DNA of 64,000 nucleotides from Epiperipatus broadwayi (GCA_028023455.1 JAQFVV010000013.1:4282001-4346000), one strand, 5' to 3'. Shown: positions 23,965 through 36,335, numbered from the stretch's first letter. Numbers and translations are program-made. The notes: generated by a model from the sequence alone, not told the origin.

Positions 23965-24027
23965 GAATATCACCAATCCCAGACTGGTTTCTGCTACTGA
24001 CTTCATCAGTGAGGTTTCAGGATATTC
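23965..24027 (-). ncRNA. Type I hammerhead ribozyme with intact core boxes
   Basis: The minus strand reads GAATATC (outer stem I), an internal loop, ACCTCA (inner stem I), CTGATGA core, an 11-base stem II region with only two or three pairs, then GAAAC, loop CA, GTC cleavage triplet, TGGGAT (inner stem I partner), a loop and GATATTC closing the outer helix with 7 perfect pairs. All invariant core bases I can check are present. Stem III is 2 bp with a 2-base loop, as in PLE and retrozyme hammerheads. Weak stem II is the main doubt. Cleavage would fall between the complements of 23982 and 23981. Confidence 0.75.
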
Positions 24028-24483
24028 AAGCATTTGATTAAAAATACTAGGACAAGCCCAGCACTTTATATAATGGATAACTATTAATTAGAAAATCTGA
24101 AATTTTCAGACATCCATATGTCTTCCAATCCAGCTATCTAACTTAAATACCCATATGGAACTGAACTAAGTTCAGATACACCATATATTAATAGCTTTAG
24201 TAATATAAAATTGCCAAATACAAGCTTGTTTAAATTAGATCATGTGACATATGACTTGATTTATTTGTAATTTTATTTTTTGCTATTAAGGCTTTGGCGA
24301 TTTTATATTGCTAAAGATATTAATGTATGGTGTAACTGAACTTAGTTCATTTCCATATGGCTATTTAAGTTAGATAGCTGGATTGGAAGATATATGGATG
24401 TCTGAAAATTTCAGATTTTCTACTTAATAGTTATCCATTAGATAAAGTGTTGGGCTTGTCCTAGTATTTTTAATCTAATGCTT

Positions 24484-24546
24484 GAATATCCTGGCACCTC
24501 ACTAACAAAGCCAGAAGCAGAAACTAGTCTAGGGTTGAGGATATTC
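24484..24546 (+). ncRNA. Type I hammerhead ribozyme, core mutated
   Basis: Same architecture as 23965-24027 in the opposite arm: GAATATC...GATATTC outer helix, GAAAC, TA, GTC. The core box is CTAACAA instead of CUGANGA, which should abolish activity. Confidence 0.7.
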
Positions 24547-24659
24547 TACAATGCTTGTTAAGAGCTTATTTGCGAGTTCTTTATAAAACATTTTTAACAC
24601 AAGCTTATTTAAATTGGGTCATGTGACATCTGCCTTGATTTATTTGTAATATCAGAATG

Positions 24660-27255
24660 TATTAAATGGAAAATAATGTTTTTGAGATGAACTCATTGCA
24701 ACCATTTATGTTAAGTAGCTTTAGCAAACGACAATGCATTATTAAAATAAAATGTTCATTAAAAATAATAATAAATAAGTGAGAATGGAGTAAAGAAAAA
24801 CAAAAATATGCAAGCTGTAAATATATCTACATATATTTCGCATGTTCTTAAATTCATTTATATAATATCCTATAATAGTACCTATCTTTGAAATTAAATG
24901 GCAACTGAAAAGGTTAAATGATTAACCAAAAGCACTCATGTGGATTGTAAGATTTTTATGATATAGTATCACCGTTTATATTCATTATTATTTTTATTAC
25001 AATATATATATATTATTTTAGTAAATAATTAAATAAAAATTAAAGTGAATTAATTAGTAAAACCGAATTTACAAATTGCCAATAAATGATTTGTAAATGG
25101 AATTGCTTTGGATTTCCTAAATAAATTAATCATAACATTCTTCTAATACTAATTATATGAATTTGTAATGTTAACTGAATGTCTAAGAATAATAAAAAAA
25201 AATCCAGAAATAAAAGGTAATTTTGCTATCTGGAGACATAGCAGATGGAATAAGAGATGTAAGCATGCAGTTGGAATAACACAGATGATAAAGTACATGA
25301 AGCATGCAGATGATTGGAATTTACATGGAGTCTTTGTAACCATAAGTCTAAACAAACTCCATGTCACAAATAAATTGATTGATTACTCTAATGGATTTAT
25401 ATCGCTATAGGTAACAATGAAGATCTAGAAACTCATGCAACTTACATCAGTTTTATTATTGTTTGCATACACCTAAGAGTTTATAGAACAAATGCAAATA
25501 CTTTTCAATATTATTGTGTAACATGTGTACCATGATCCATTTATTGTACAATATGTATGTAATCAATAACATTCTGTAGTTCCAGCCTATTTGAATCTTC
25601 TATAATTCTATATGTTGTATATATTTATAATTAATCAATATAGGAATCCTGTCATTATTATATAAATTATCTATATTTAGCAAGTATATGAGTTTGAATA
25701 ATTATTTATTGTACATTTATGTATTAATTTAGACAGAATAATAGTAGCATTCAAGCCTAATAGCTCAGGACATAGCACTATTTATCAAATCAGTTTACAA
25801 TGTAATACTTAGATGCACATATAATAATAATACTTCATAAGTTAAACTCCCATAAAGACTTTTAACAAACTTGGAAATAATGACTTCTTTCTCATATTAA
25901 TCCTAATTTATCAGTTAGTTAAAGAATGGTGTACTTTTATCCAAGAACTTTGTTGTTATATTGTAAATAAATCAGATATTGATGTTTGAAAGGAAGGTTA
26001 TCTTAGTGAAATTTTTATCAATTCAGTTTACAGTTTCAAATAGCAATAAAGATTTAAATTCTAATAATGTTTAATAAACGTATATAAATTATGATTGTTC
26101 AATTGGTATCTTTCCAATAAAAGAAATCAGTATTACCCATTCAGAAAGTCTGTGAGATCATCTCTAGATAACAAATAGGATCTACTTTTTCCAAAAATAA
26201 ATATATTCATGATTGCCACAAAACATTTTAAAGGAAACCTTTAATCTTTTCCACTTCAACTAATCAATCCAGTAAACAAGCATCTTCATAATGCATATTC
26301 AATGTCATCACATTAACCAGGCTGAATAATATATCAATTGATTTTATGATCTCAGCATCATATTTTTAGAATGTTAGGAAATATTTGTGTATGAATTTTT
26401 CCATCTTATGTTCATAAAATAAATTTGACAGTATAAAATCTTTAATTATAATTAATAAAATGAAAATAATTATAATAAAATACTTGAATTTTTCAAATGC
26501 ATTAGTATATTAGAGTTTGTGCTACTTCTGATCATTCAAGTCCATCCTATTTTCTAAAAAGAGCTTCCTAGATATTTAAATGGTTAACATTTTAAAGCTC
26601 ATAAACATTTAAGACAAACATGTTAGGCCTTTTTTTCCATCACTGAGAGATATTCAATTATATTATATGATTTTTTAATATTAATTCCAATTTTTTATTG
26701 ATTGCATTCAAACTTTGAGAACATTCTGCAAAACATCCATTAAAAAGACAAATCACATTAAAAATATGGATGCAAAAAAATGTATTTTTTTTTTGCATTC
26801 AATCAGTTTCAGTTTTAAAAAATTCTCATCCCTATATCACATTTTGATGTCTGTTTTATAAAACTGCCAATAAATTATTCTAAACACTGCTGTCCTAAAA
26901 AGTGGAGGAAATAGTTTACATTTTTATCGGATTTCATTTCAAATGCCTTCCTCTCATGCTATCATTCAGAAGATGTATAGTATGAATAAGTTTTCATAGA
27001 CAAACATATATTTTCAAACACTGCCACAATTTTTTGATTAACCTCCACAAATATCTTCACTAAATCGATTAAAGATTCTATTTCTGTTTATAACATTTGC
27101 TTTGCATTTTTCTGGTGGCAAAAATTATATCTTAAGGATTTTTTTTTTATTTTTTAAAATTATGTTGAGTATCTGGTAAATACTCATTTATGACTAAAAT
27201 AATATATTCAATAAAATTATTTTGTTGTAATAATATTCCACATAAAATAACATAT
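24660..27255. other. AT-rich DNA, no gene seen
   Basis: 26500-27120 reads on the minus strand as broken LINE-like fragments, but no motif is decisive. Confidence 0.35.
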
Positions 27256-27260
27256 AATAA

Positions 27261-27310
27261 CAACATTCCACTCTTCTTACACTTTAAAGTGTAAGAAGAG
27301 TGGAATGTTG
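27261..27310. repeat. Perfect 50 bp palindrome
   Basis: CAACATTCCACTCTTCTTAC followed by ACTTT and then their exact reverse complement, with no spacer (centre TTTAAA). Flanks extend the symmetry imperfectly by a few AT bases. Confidence 0.95.
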
Positions 27311-27399
27311 GTATTATATATTAAAAAAGCAAAAATAAAGAAGGAAAGAGAAAGAGAAATTATTGAAGATTATATTATAATAATATTCCACCAAAGTAA

Positions 27400-28200
27400 C
27401 TTGTTTTTTTTAATTCCCTTTATTTTTATAAACTAAAATAATATGAATTATTAAGATCAGATGGCCTTACTTCAGGAATTCCATATTTCTAAAAAAAAGT
27501 CAATAGTTTTGAATCTAATATATCGTTACCACATTTTAAAACTTCACTTATTTCATTAGGATTTTCTGCTTTTATATTGCTAAAATCACAAAGAGTTGTT
27601 TTAATATTATCAAACTGAGTATATTTTAGCTTATATTTAGCCTTTAAATATGTACATTGCTCATGAAGCTTTATCCTTATTTCATTATTAAGCTAAGAAT
27701 ATATGTTTACTTTAAGAAAAAAAAAGTTGGATGTTTCATTAAAAGCAGTCTTTTAAATTACTGTATATATTTAACAAAAAGATAAAATATTTCCATTTAA
27801 AATGTTGTCTTTGTCATATAAAAGAGGCCATTCATTGATTTAATAAAATTATGATATTGTTTTAAAATATAATTTTTATATTTTATTGGACCTGCTTTTT
27901 TAAATAATGTTTTGATGTACTAACAGTCTTCTTCAGGATATAACAATTAATATTTTAAAAAAAGCAACTAGTCAATATCTCCTTTTGACATATAAAAAAA
28001 TATAGTAACTATGACCAGTAAATGATTATATTATTTTAAAGTTTTAGTGCACACATCATTCTTAAGTCTTTTTGCTAGTTGCTAAACTTCATCCTTTAAA
28101 TCTATGCATTGCTTATGAAACTTCATTTTAATTATATTATTATCTGGAATTTTTACTTTTTTTTTTTATTAAACAAGACATTAGCAAATTAATCACTATT
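27400..28200 (-). pseudogene. Unidentified coding-like relic with PLE-type tail
   Basis: On the minus strand 27730-27480 is open and reads IKLHEQCTYLKAKYKLKY and then TTLCDFSNIKAENPNEISEV. A related run, MKFHKQCIDLKDEV, appears at about 28130-28085. These look like charged, helical, possibly coiled-coil protein, but I do not recognise a family. Between them, at 27905-27945, lies CCTGAAGAAGACTG...AAAACATT, resembling a PLE 3' hammerhead-like box. This may be two PLE-type or other TE fragments; function unknown. Confidence 0.35.
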
Positions 28201-28772
28201 AAAAAGCAGATGGAATTTAATGGATCCAAAACCACATGTATTCATGTCCACAACACACCCTTAATAAAAATTCTATAACTTAATAATGCCATTAGTTTGC
28301 ATTCCTCATCATGTTGTATCCAGGGTGCTAGTGTCTATCTATTCATTTTTGTTGGATTTAGAGAATCAAATAATAATTAACTTCAATCTCAACAACCTGT
28401 ATTTCATATATGTCAGACAATGAGACATGCTTTGTTTGTCTTATCTATATCTATCTGCTGATAATTTTATGCTGACAGGACACTTACCCTAGAGGGGCAA
28501 ACCATTCTTTTTCCTTCAGACACTTTATTCTATCTAGTTTCACCTTTTCTCTTATTCTAAAGTTTTCCCCATCTACAACTAATATTCTGATAAAGGTTGT
28601 GTCCATTTTCACAGTGAGAGATTCCCTTTCCCATTCAGCAATAAAGTTATGTTTAACCTGTTGTCAATCTTTATTTTGATAGATTGACCACAATTTTGAT
28701 TGGAAACACTATTTACCTCTCTATTAATTTCAGTGTTATTCATTTATTTTTTTAATATTTTAATTACATACC

Positions 28773-28962
28773 AAGTAATATTCACTAAGGCTGTAAACCT
28801 CAAGAATATGCGTGTGAAAATGTGAAGGTAGGGACCTCTACAGATCTTAACCACAAGCTTTTCTTCCAAAGCTTAAGCTTGTGGTTAAGACCTGTAGAGG
28901 TCCCTACCTTCACATTTTCACATGCATATTCTTGAGGTTTACAGCCTTAGTAAATATTACTT
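28773..28962. repeat. 190 bp hairpin (foldback/MITE-like)
   Basis: Arms of roughly 80 bases (28773-28855 and 28870-28962) are nearly perfect reverse complements with a loop of about 15-25 bases. The outer ends read AAGTAATATT and AATATTACTT, and ACTAAGGCTG faces CAGCCTTAGT. Only a few mismatches, so it is young or actively matched. Confidence 0.9.
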
Positions 28963-30317
28963 ACATAAGCAATGTGCATTTAAATAAATTTATAATTACA
29001 TACCAAGGTAATTTCAAAGATTTCTGAGATGAGAGGTTAGAGTTTATCTCTTATTTGATTTTATTGATTTTGTTTAAAAAATGAGATTGAAATATACTTA
29101 AGGAAGGATTAAACAGACATAGCAACTTAAGTACCAAGATTAATGTTTTTTCATCTACTTTACACAACCCACATAGGACCTTAAAATTTGACATACTTTT
29201 GGCTATGAAGTTCTTTGTGTAAAATGACTTGAAATCGATTTTAATGAGTAATCTAAATATTTAATTTCCAGATATACTGTTTAATTTAACCATACTTTCA
29301 ATAGTTTAAACATGGCTTAAAATTTCAGTTAACATTTCCAGAAGAAAAATTGCATTTTATTGGTACTAATAAATTGTTTAAAAATCTATTCTTGACCACT
29401 CATACCCATCCCACATTTGTAAGACAATTTCTTATAATGCATGTAAAGTGATAATGCACCTTGAATTAAATTTGCATAACAATCATTTCTCATGGATATT
29501 TGCTTTTTTAAAAATACTAGGTGTTTATTTACTGAATATGATTTATCAAATTTTGGCAAAAAATTTTAATGATTTTTTTTTAATCAATGCTAATGAGAAT
29601 ATTAATATTTCTCAAATTTATACTTACAAAAAATAATACATCTCCACTGTTCTATATAATATTTACTTCTGTCATGATAGATTAAATTCTAATGATTTAA
29701 TTTATATGAAATATCAAATAACTAAGATTCCATTTATTTAAATAGTGGCTAGTGTGCATCACTATTATAATATATAAATATAATATATAACCTTTTCAAC
29801 ACATCTTTATATAATTTATACTACAATTTCAAGTTTCTGCTCTTTCTAGAGGGAGATTTACAATAATTAGCAAGCATATTAAAAGACTTCCCATGAATTA
29901 ATATTTAAAAATAAAGCAATGACATTTAAATAACTCTTATTAATTTAAAATCTGATCACTTTTATAATAGGATTATTTATTTGATTATTGAGATAAAATT
30001 AATATTATAATATGACTTTTTTATTATATATATTCCCATTTTTGTATTTACTAAAATATAAAAGAAAAATTTTAGTATTCTTGAGTTATATTTATCTATA
30101 TTTTCTTAGAATACAAATAAAGCAAAATATTTTACTAAATAATGTGCATGCAATTATAAATTATTATTAAGTTTACATGTGTCACTATAAGACTGTGTAA
30201 ACCCTTACTTTAAAGATATTACTATTAGAATTATATCTTTCTTTTTTATAAGTAGACAAACAAAAGTATATAAATAATCAATGCATTAGTTTACAAAAAT
30301 TACTAACAGAATAATAG
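28963..30317. other. AT-rich DNA, no gene seen
   Basis: Contains only AT-biased frames (for example 29448-29636) without domain character. Confidence 0.45.
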
Positions 30318-30441
30318 TAATACATTTAAAGATCAGCCTTTCAAGCTATTATGCATGTGCTTTTTACGAGTGTTATTTATTATTAACATTAGTAAAAAGC
30401 GCATGCGCAATAGCTTGAAAGGCTGATCTTTAAATGTATTA
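30318..30441. repeat. 124 bp hairpin element
   Basis: The arm from 30318 (TAATACATTTAAAGATCAGC onward) pairs with the arm ending at 30441, about 50 bases each, around a 25-base loop. Inside the right arm GCGCATGCGC is a local palindrome. Directly downstream, AACATAGCGCTATATAAAAT (from 30450) recurs with changes at about 58950-58970. Confidence 0.9.
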
Positions 30442-30444
30442 CAA

Positions 30445-31900
30445 TTATAAACATAGCGCTATATAAAATAAATGATTATTTACAACAGAATAATATTAAA
30501 AATTCAATATTTTACATTTATGCAAGATCTTATGCTATAAAGATATAATATAAAAAATAATTTTTTAATATTATTGTTAATTTTTTTTTTATCAACAGCT
30601 AATTCTTCTATCCTAAATGTCCATCAATCTCATAAGGAATTTATAATCCAACCATTAAATTAATAAAAGACATGATACTTTATTTTTAGTTAATAACTAA
30701 TATTTAACAAATTAAATAATTTTATTAATAATATTAAGAAGAAATTAGAAATTATAACATTAAATTTAAATTTTATATTATTTTCAAAATATCTATTTGT
30801 CCTAACAATTTTCTATCAGCAACTAAACTGTCACATCAATATCATATTTTATTGTAAATATTTTAGTGATTATCTTTAGTCATTATCTAAACTAGTATGA
30901 GTACTTATTTTATTCTTAATTAAAATAAATATTTTAAATATTATAATATGAATAACCTTATATCTAAACTTAATATATTTTTATTCTGTGTTTTAATTAG
31001 ATTTATATGTATTTCAAATACAAGCGTCAACGAAGATTGATAGTTTTATTTACCTGAAGAATATATACTTTTATCCATATACGTATGACTCTTTTTACAA
31101 CCATAAATTGAGCTATATATAGGCAATCTGTCAATAAAAGCATACTTTTAATAGGAGTAGGAATACAAATCTAACAAGCTAAATAAATAATCATAATTCC
31201 CATTGGCAATTGCTATATAAGCTTTAAATAGAATTCAAATCTATTTCATGGAACTTAAACATTATCTTATTAAAATTATCTCTTAATTGAAACTAAGCTC
31301 TGAAACAATAATATTTTGTAGAGGATTTTCTCTGCCATAAAATATACAGTATAATACAATGTGATCTTAAGGGACTCCTTAGAAACATTGCTTTAGGATA
31401 CTATTTAAAATTAAATATTATATAAATAAACTTTCTCACTTAATAAGATAGTATTGAGTAGCAAATAATAGTATAGAATAAATGATTAGTATACTTGTTT
31501 TCTGTCTTATTACTAAAGTAGAAAATATTGCCATACAACTTCAACAGGTAAAGCATTATAAACAGATAAGTCATTTAAGTGAGAATAAATGTTACAACTG
31601 CATTCTTCCTCCAAGTAAACATTAATACTCTGTTTTAAGAATACAAGTATTTTAACTTATATATAAAATTATTGTATCAATTGAATGATTTCTATTATTA
31701 AAAATACAATAACAGTTTGTACAATTAATACAGTAGAGCCCTACAAACATGAAATTAATATCACTCAATATATGTCACTCACTATCACATAAAATAATTA
31801 GAATAAAATTAAAAAAAATATGTTCTGATATTTATTTAAAATTATTATTCCCAAAATAAAATTTTAATTTAAACACAAGCACACATACCCTAAACTATTA
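30445..31900. other. AT-rich DNA, no gene seen
   Basis: No feature beyond short AT palindromes. Confidence 0.45.
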
Positions 31901-31907
31901 ATAATAA

Positions 31908-32045
31908 TCAGACAACACTTAGACAATCACAATATCAATAACAATCAACAATCTCAGCCTATTGTCAAGACAATCTCCTTTTAATAATAAAGTTAATCAT
32001 ATCTTTATGGTCCAATATATTTATATAGACCCTAAAGATTGCAAG
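31908..32045 (-). repeat. Copy of the 7168 SINE-like repeat
   Basis: Matches 7180-7320: CAACACTTAGACAATCACAA, ATCAATAACAATCAACAAT, TTAATAATAAAGTT and TATATAGACCCTAAAGATTG. A TA tract follows at 32052-32065. Confidence 0.6.
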
Positions 32046-32069
32046 AGATTGATATATATATATATCAGA

Positions 32070-33225
32070 ATAATAAAATAAATATTCGTTTTTTTTCTGC
32101 ACATGACAAACTATTTACTATAACTATTCTGATTAAAATGTACTTATTCATATTAAATTATATTCAATATATAAAAAACTGTATATATATATATAATACA
32201 ATTGAATACACACCTGGTTCACGAATCATATCCCCCTTCCATCTAATGCTCAAACTTCTTATAAATTTCCACACATTTTATTATTATTAATTGAATACAT
32301 AATTAATTGTAAATACACTATATATATTTATATATTAATCTTCGGTTGCCTTTTTAAAATTAAGTCATAACTGAGTGCAATTTCAGTCTGGTTATCATAT
32401 TTAAATTTTGTCATAGTTTTTTTAAAGTTCTTCCAATAGTTTAATATATGCATTCATAAACATTTTGAAAACAATAGTTGTGCACACAATCAACTATATT
32501 TTATTTCAGAGATAATCCAATGATCTTTCAGTTTTAAAATTATACATTACTATAGACATTTTTTTATTATTCGTTTTATTTTCATGAATTTTTATTTTCA
32601 GGCATTAATTTTTCTAAACTGAGAGACATGCCTCACATTTGATGAATGGAAATATTTTTACTTTTATATTTTAATTTTATCCGAAAATAATGCGTTTGCT
32701 ATCCAATATTTTAAATGTGTGTTGTTTTTTTTTAGCTTTAGCAAGCACATTTTTTAAAATGCACTTACTGGTTATATAGTTCTAACAAATATGTGAAAGG
32801 AAATTGTAGATTTCTATTACATCTTAGGAATAAATCCATGAATTCTGCTTTTTTCTGATTGTTAAGATTTTAATTAAAGATTTTGTTAAAATTTCATAAG
32901 CATTTATAGGGAAACTGATATTTTCACTATGATAGAGAGGATTTAAAAGACTTCTTGAATAGAAAAATATTGAGCACATATTAAAATTTATTTCTCTTTT
33001 AGAAATATAATCCTTAATAAGTATTTTCAAAATAATTTTATAATACAAGTCTTTCTGGTTTTGTGGATGTAATTAAACAAATAAATAAATTAATACTGAT
33101 GTATGATAAAATTTTCTTTTCATTTTATTTAAATATTAAATAATTTTCAGTTAATTTTTTTTATAATTAATACAATTTAATTCTTTTTTTATCTTCATAT
33201 ATAAATGTACGGCCTTCAATGTTAA
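32070..33225. other. AT-rich DNA, no gene seen
   Basis: The minus-strand frame at 32824-33048 shows no domain. Confidence 0.4.
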
Positions 33226-33230
33226 TGATG

Positions 33231-33545
33231 CTTATAATACGCTTTTTAAACGTATACAGGTGAAGTTAATAAAAATTTTCACAAATAACAATGCTTAGCT
33301 TAGGCTTTCAGTCTATGTTTACTCTATATTCATAGCCATTATTATGTGTAAACATAATGAATGCAAATTTATGCAAATCATTATCCTGTCCATTTTTTCG
33401 ATACTGTAAAGAAGGCATCCCTTCGATTGATCCGCGGTTGGATCGTTCGCAATGAAATGTGCTTCTTTTATTCTTCTTTGGTGTCATTTCTTTCTTTGCA
33501 AACAATTTCGGCACTAGAAAGTTCATATTTATGATTAAATGTTTT
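33231..33545 (-). repeat. PLE family 2 pseudo-LTR, downstream (3') copy
   Basis: Matches 35647-35957 over its length with scattered changes (shared landmarks: AAATTTATGCAAATCATTAT and GGATCGTTCGCAATGAAAT). On the minus strand this copy carries an open frame reading MNFLVPKLFAKKEMTPKK and ending about 33308, which the other copy breaks. No convincing hammerhead core seen in it. Confidence 0.85.
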
Positions 33546-35646
33546 TTGGTGTTCTGAAAATATTGAATTGCCTTCATTTTTGTTTACTTACTGTATTGTA
33601 CATATATATGTGTTGTGCTACGACTCGAGTTTCACCATAATGTTGCCTTACAACCAGTATGAGAAACAAATAATCTTATATACAACTTGGGGGGCTTGGT
33701 CTGATTCTATTTTGTCCTTTATGTTGTTGATCATTCTATTTGTGTTTGGTGGAATTTTGCAGCCTATTTTGAATTCATTAGATAAGTTTTTGACTAAATG
33801 CTTGGCTATTTTGGGAATAGAAGGTAAATTTAAATGTGGCTTTGTTTTCATATGCTCCTTACAGAAAAGTTTGATTCTGTTGCTTAAGTCTCTAATATAA
33901 CAAGTAATATTGTTTTTTTTTTGTCAGCCTTGAACTTATATAAGTAATGATTCCTAAATAAAAAAGCTGAAAGTCCTTCCAATTTATGATACTTAAATGA
34001 TTTTGAATGTGGATGTGTGTATCTCCTTATTTGTAATGGTTTAATTATCTTACTGTAATTAAGGCTTGTTGTTTCCCTTTGTATTTTTAATCCTAAATTC
34101 TTCAACTCGTGCTGTTTATTTTTCCATGTGTAGTTTGGTGTGCTTGCAGATCCTTCTGAATACTTATAATTAGGTTTTTAGGTGCTGCAATGAATAAATC
34201 GGCTACATATCTTGTGTATATTATTGTGCATAGTAAAGCATAGTATTTAGGAAGAATTTGTTGTTCGAAATAATTGTAAAAAATATTTGATACAATCCCA
34301 CTAATTGGAAGTCCCGTAATCCAACCATCAATCATTTTAAACCATTTTCCCTCAAATGTTGCCACTATGTTTTCATCACGCCACTTTAAGAATTCTATAA
34401 TAAAGTCAACTCATTCAATTGGACAATTTTTCTTTAATAGTTTCTTCCTAATTATATAGATAGACAGCTTCCTATTTATCGATCCATATAATTCCATTAT
34501 GTCTAATGTGGCAATTTTAAAATCTGTATTTATTTCAGTTCTAATTTTCTAGACAAATTCAAACAAAAATCTAACTGTATACACACCATAACCAACACTA
34601 TCTACTAACCAATGGATTACTAATTTAGCTATATTAAAATAATGGACACCACTAAAATCCAACATAAGTCTTAAAGGCACTCTTGGTTTGTGCATTTTTG
34701 TATTAGTGAACATTCTAGGCTGTATAGTAGCAGAAGGATATATGTGAAAATATTACATTCTATTAATTTCATTATCTTTGTGAGCATATAAAATTGATGT
34801 GATAAATCTATCCCTGTTTATTTTGTTATTAAAGTTTGTTATTAAATCAAATTTTAATTTAATAATCTGTGTTGACATCTTGTTTCTATATTATTTTGAA
34901 TCCATTAACATGAATATATTACTTTTATCCTCCTTCTTACATGTAATTTTGTTGTCAATCAAAAACTTCTTTGTATCTTTAATCTTTGCACCCCAATTAT
35001 CATATTTGGTATTCAACTGTTTGTTTCTAATTATTTTGATTATGTCAGTAATTACATTGTCTTTAAATGGGTTATTTGTTAATGCAGCTTCAGTATCAGC
35101 AATTAATTTCATATTTGGATATCTCCAATATTTTCCTATAAACTTTGGTCCAAATACTACGATTGATTTTACTTCAGTAGGTGGAGTTATTGTTGACAAA
35201 TTAACACATGATTCTTTTATTGCTGTCATTGAGATGTCAATATTTTGTTTTACAGCCAAAAAATTTGTTTTACGTTCAAACCTGCAAGCTAGCTTTCTTT
35301 CAATTTTGCCACATTTAATTACGATCCACTGATGTATTATTTTATTTGCTGTTATCTTTCTTCATCTTTTCTTCTTTCTCTTTAATGTGTTCTTGCAACC
35401 ATTTATAATCAAGCTAAGTGATTTTGTCTACATTATAGCCATAACTTTATTACCATTATAAATTGATTTGTTGACTTTTAATCTGCAACAGTTAGAAAAT
35501 ATTTTGAATTGCATATATCTCTGTAAGAAGTATAGCCTTTGTTGAAATACACAAATGAACTTGCCTAATTGTAATAAATATCAGTTCTTATTACTTTAGT
35601 TCATAATTCTGTAATGAATGATTTACTTTGCCAATTGATCATAATA

Positions 35647-35957
35647 TTTATAATACACTTTAAACATACGCAGGTGAAGTTAATAAAAATTTTCACAAAT
35701 AACATTTAGCTTAGCACTTTCAGGGTATGTTTATTCCATATTCGTAGCCATTATTATGTATAAACATAATGAATGAAAATTTATGCAAATCATTATCCTG
35801 TCCATTTTTTTAATATTGTAAAGCAGGCATCCTTTCAATTGATGGCATTTGGATCGTTCGCAATGAAATACACTTCTTTTATTTTTATTTTGGTGTTATT
35901 TCTTTCTTTGAAAATATATTTCAACACTACAAGGTTCAAATTTATGATTGTATTTTA
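35647..35957 (-). repeat. PLE family 2 pseudo-LTR, upstream (5') copy
   Basis: Direct repeat partner of 33231-33545. Same orientation, so the pair is LTR-like rather than inverted. Confidence 0.85.
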
Positions 35958-36335
35958 AAAAAGAGAGGAACTTTTTTCATCTTATATGCACCATTATTAA
36001 AATACATATAAAATTATTAATTATATCGATGACGTGACCTTATCAAGTAAATAACTAAGCAAGTACTGTAATTACTTCCTTTTACAATAACAATATTCTT
36101 TTATCCTTAAATCTATACGTATTCACTTTTAAGAAATTTTTGGCATGTTAGTGGACTGTTCCTTCACTATGAAACAATTTTTATTTAAATGATCTCTTAC
36201 ATTAAATAAACTTCTTTAAAATTGAAACTAAATAAACATCCTATTTAGAAGCTAATATTAAAATCTTGAAAATATTCACACACATACATGCAAGCAACTT
36301 ATATATATATAATTTTATAATTTTAACATTCATAT

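Larger units (their letters stand above)
23927..24655. mobile_element. Hammerhead-bearing foldback element, family 2
   Basis: The left arm 23927-24220 and right arm 24290-24590 are reverse complements (for example AACTCACAAATAAGCTCTTA against TAAGAGCTTATTTGCGAGTT). Each arm carries a hammerhead unit: 23965-24027 on the minus strand and 24484-24546 on the plus strand. The ~50 base centre at 24222-24274, starting CAAGCTTGTTTAAATTAGAT, is repeated directly after the right arm at 24600-24654. The right arm is therefore flanked by direct repeats with a period near 380 bp. There is no ORF. The layout suggests a terminal-repeat or dimeric element. Confidence 0.8.
33231..35957 (-). mobile_element. 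Penelope-like element, family 2, with direct terminal repeats (pseudo-LTRs)
   Basis: Two ~320 bp direct repeats bound this element at 33231-33545 and 35647-35957. Between them the minus strand encodes a decayed PLE. 34891-35259 is the N-terminal region, ending KEDKSNIFMLMDSK (the 'KADKGNxxVVMD' block). 34640-34720 reads MHKPRVPLRL-like (LPKxHKxxxPLRPI block). 34560-34620 reads LVDSVGYGVYT. 34102-34365 holds ITGLPISGIVSNIFYNYFEQ and YTRYVADLFIA (YxDD altered to YVAD). 33648-33851 is the linker, then VVYKIIC of GIY-YIG. The family differs strongly from the one at 13 kb. The catalytic D-to-A change and frameshifts make it inactive. Confidence 0.85.

Noticed and set aside
25168-25410. 80-codon plus-strand frame without long low-complexity runs
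   Set aside because: No recognisable motif and an antisense frame of similar length; cannot be called coding.
34799-35332. Longest open frame in the window (177 codons, +)
   Set aside because: Hydrophobic antisense shadow of the PLE family 2 N-terminal region; no domain of its own.
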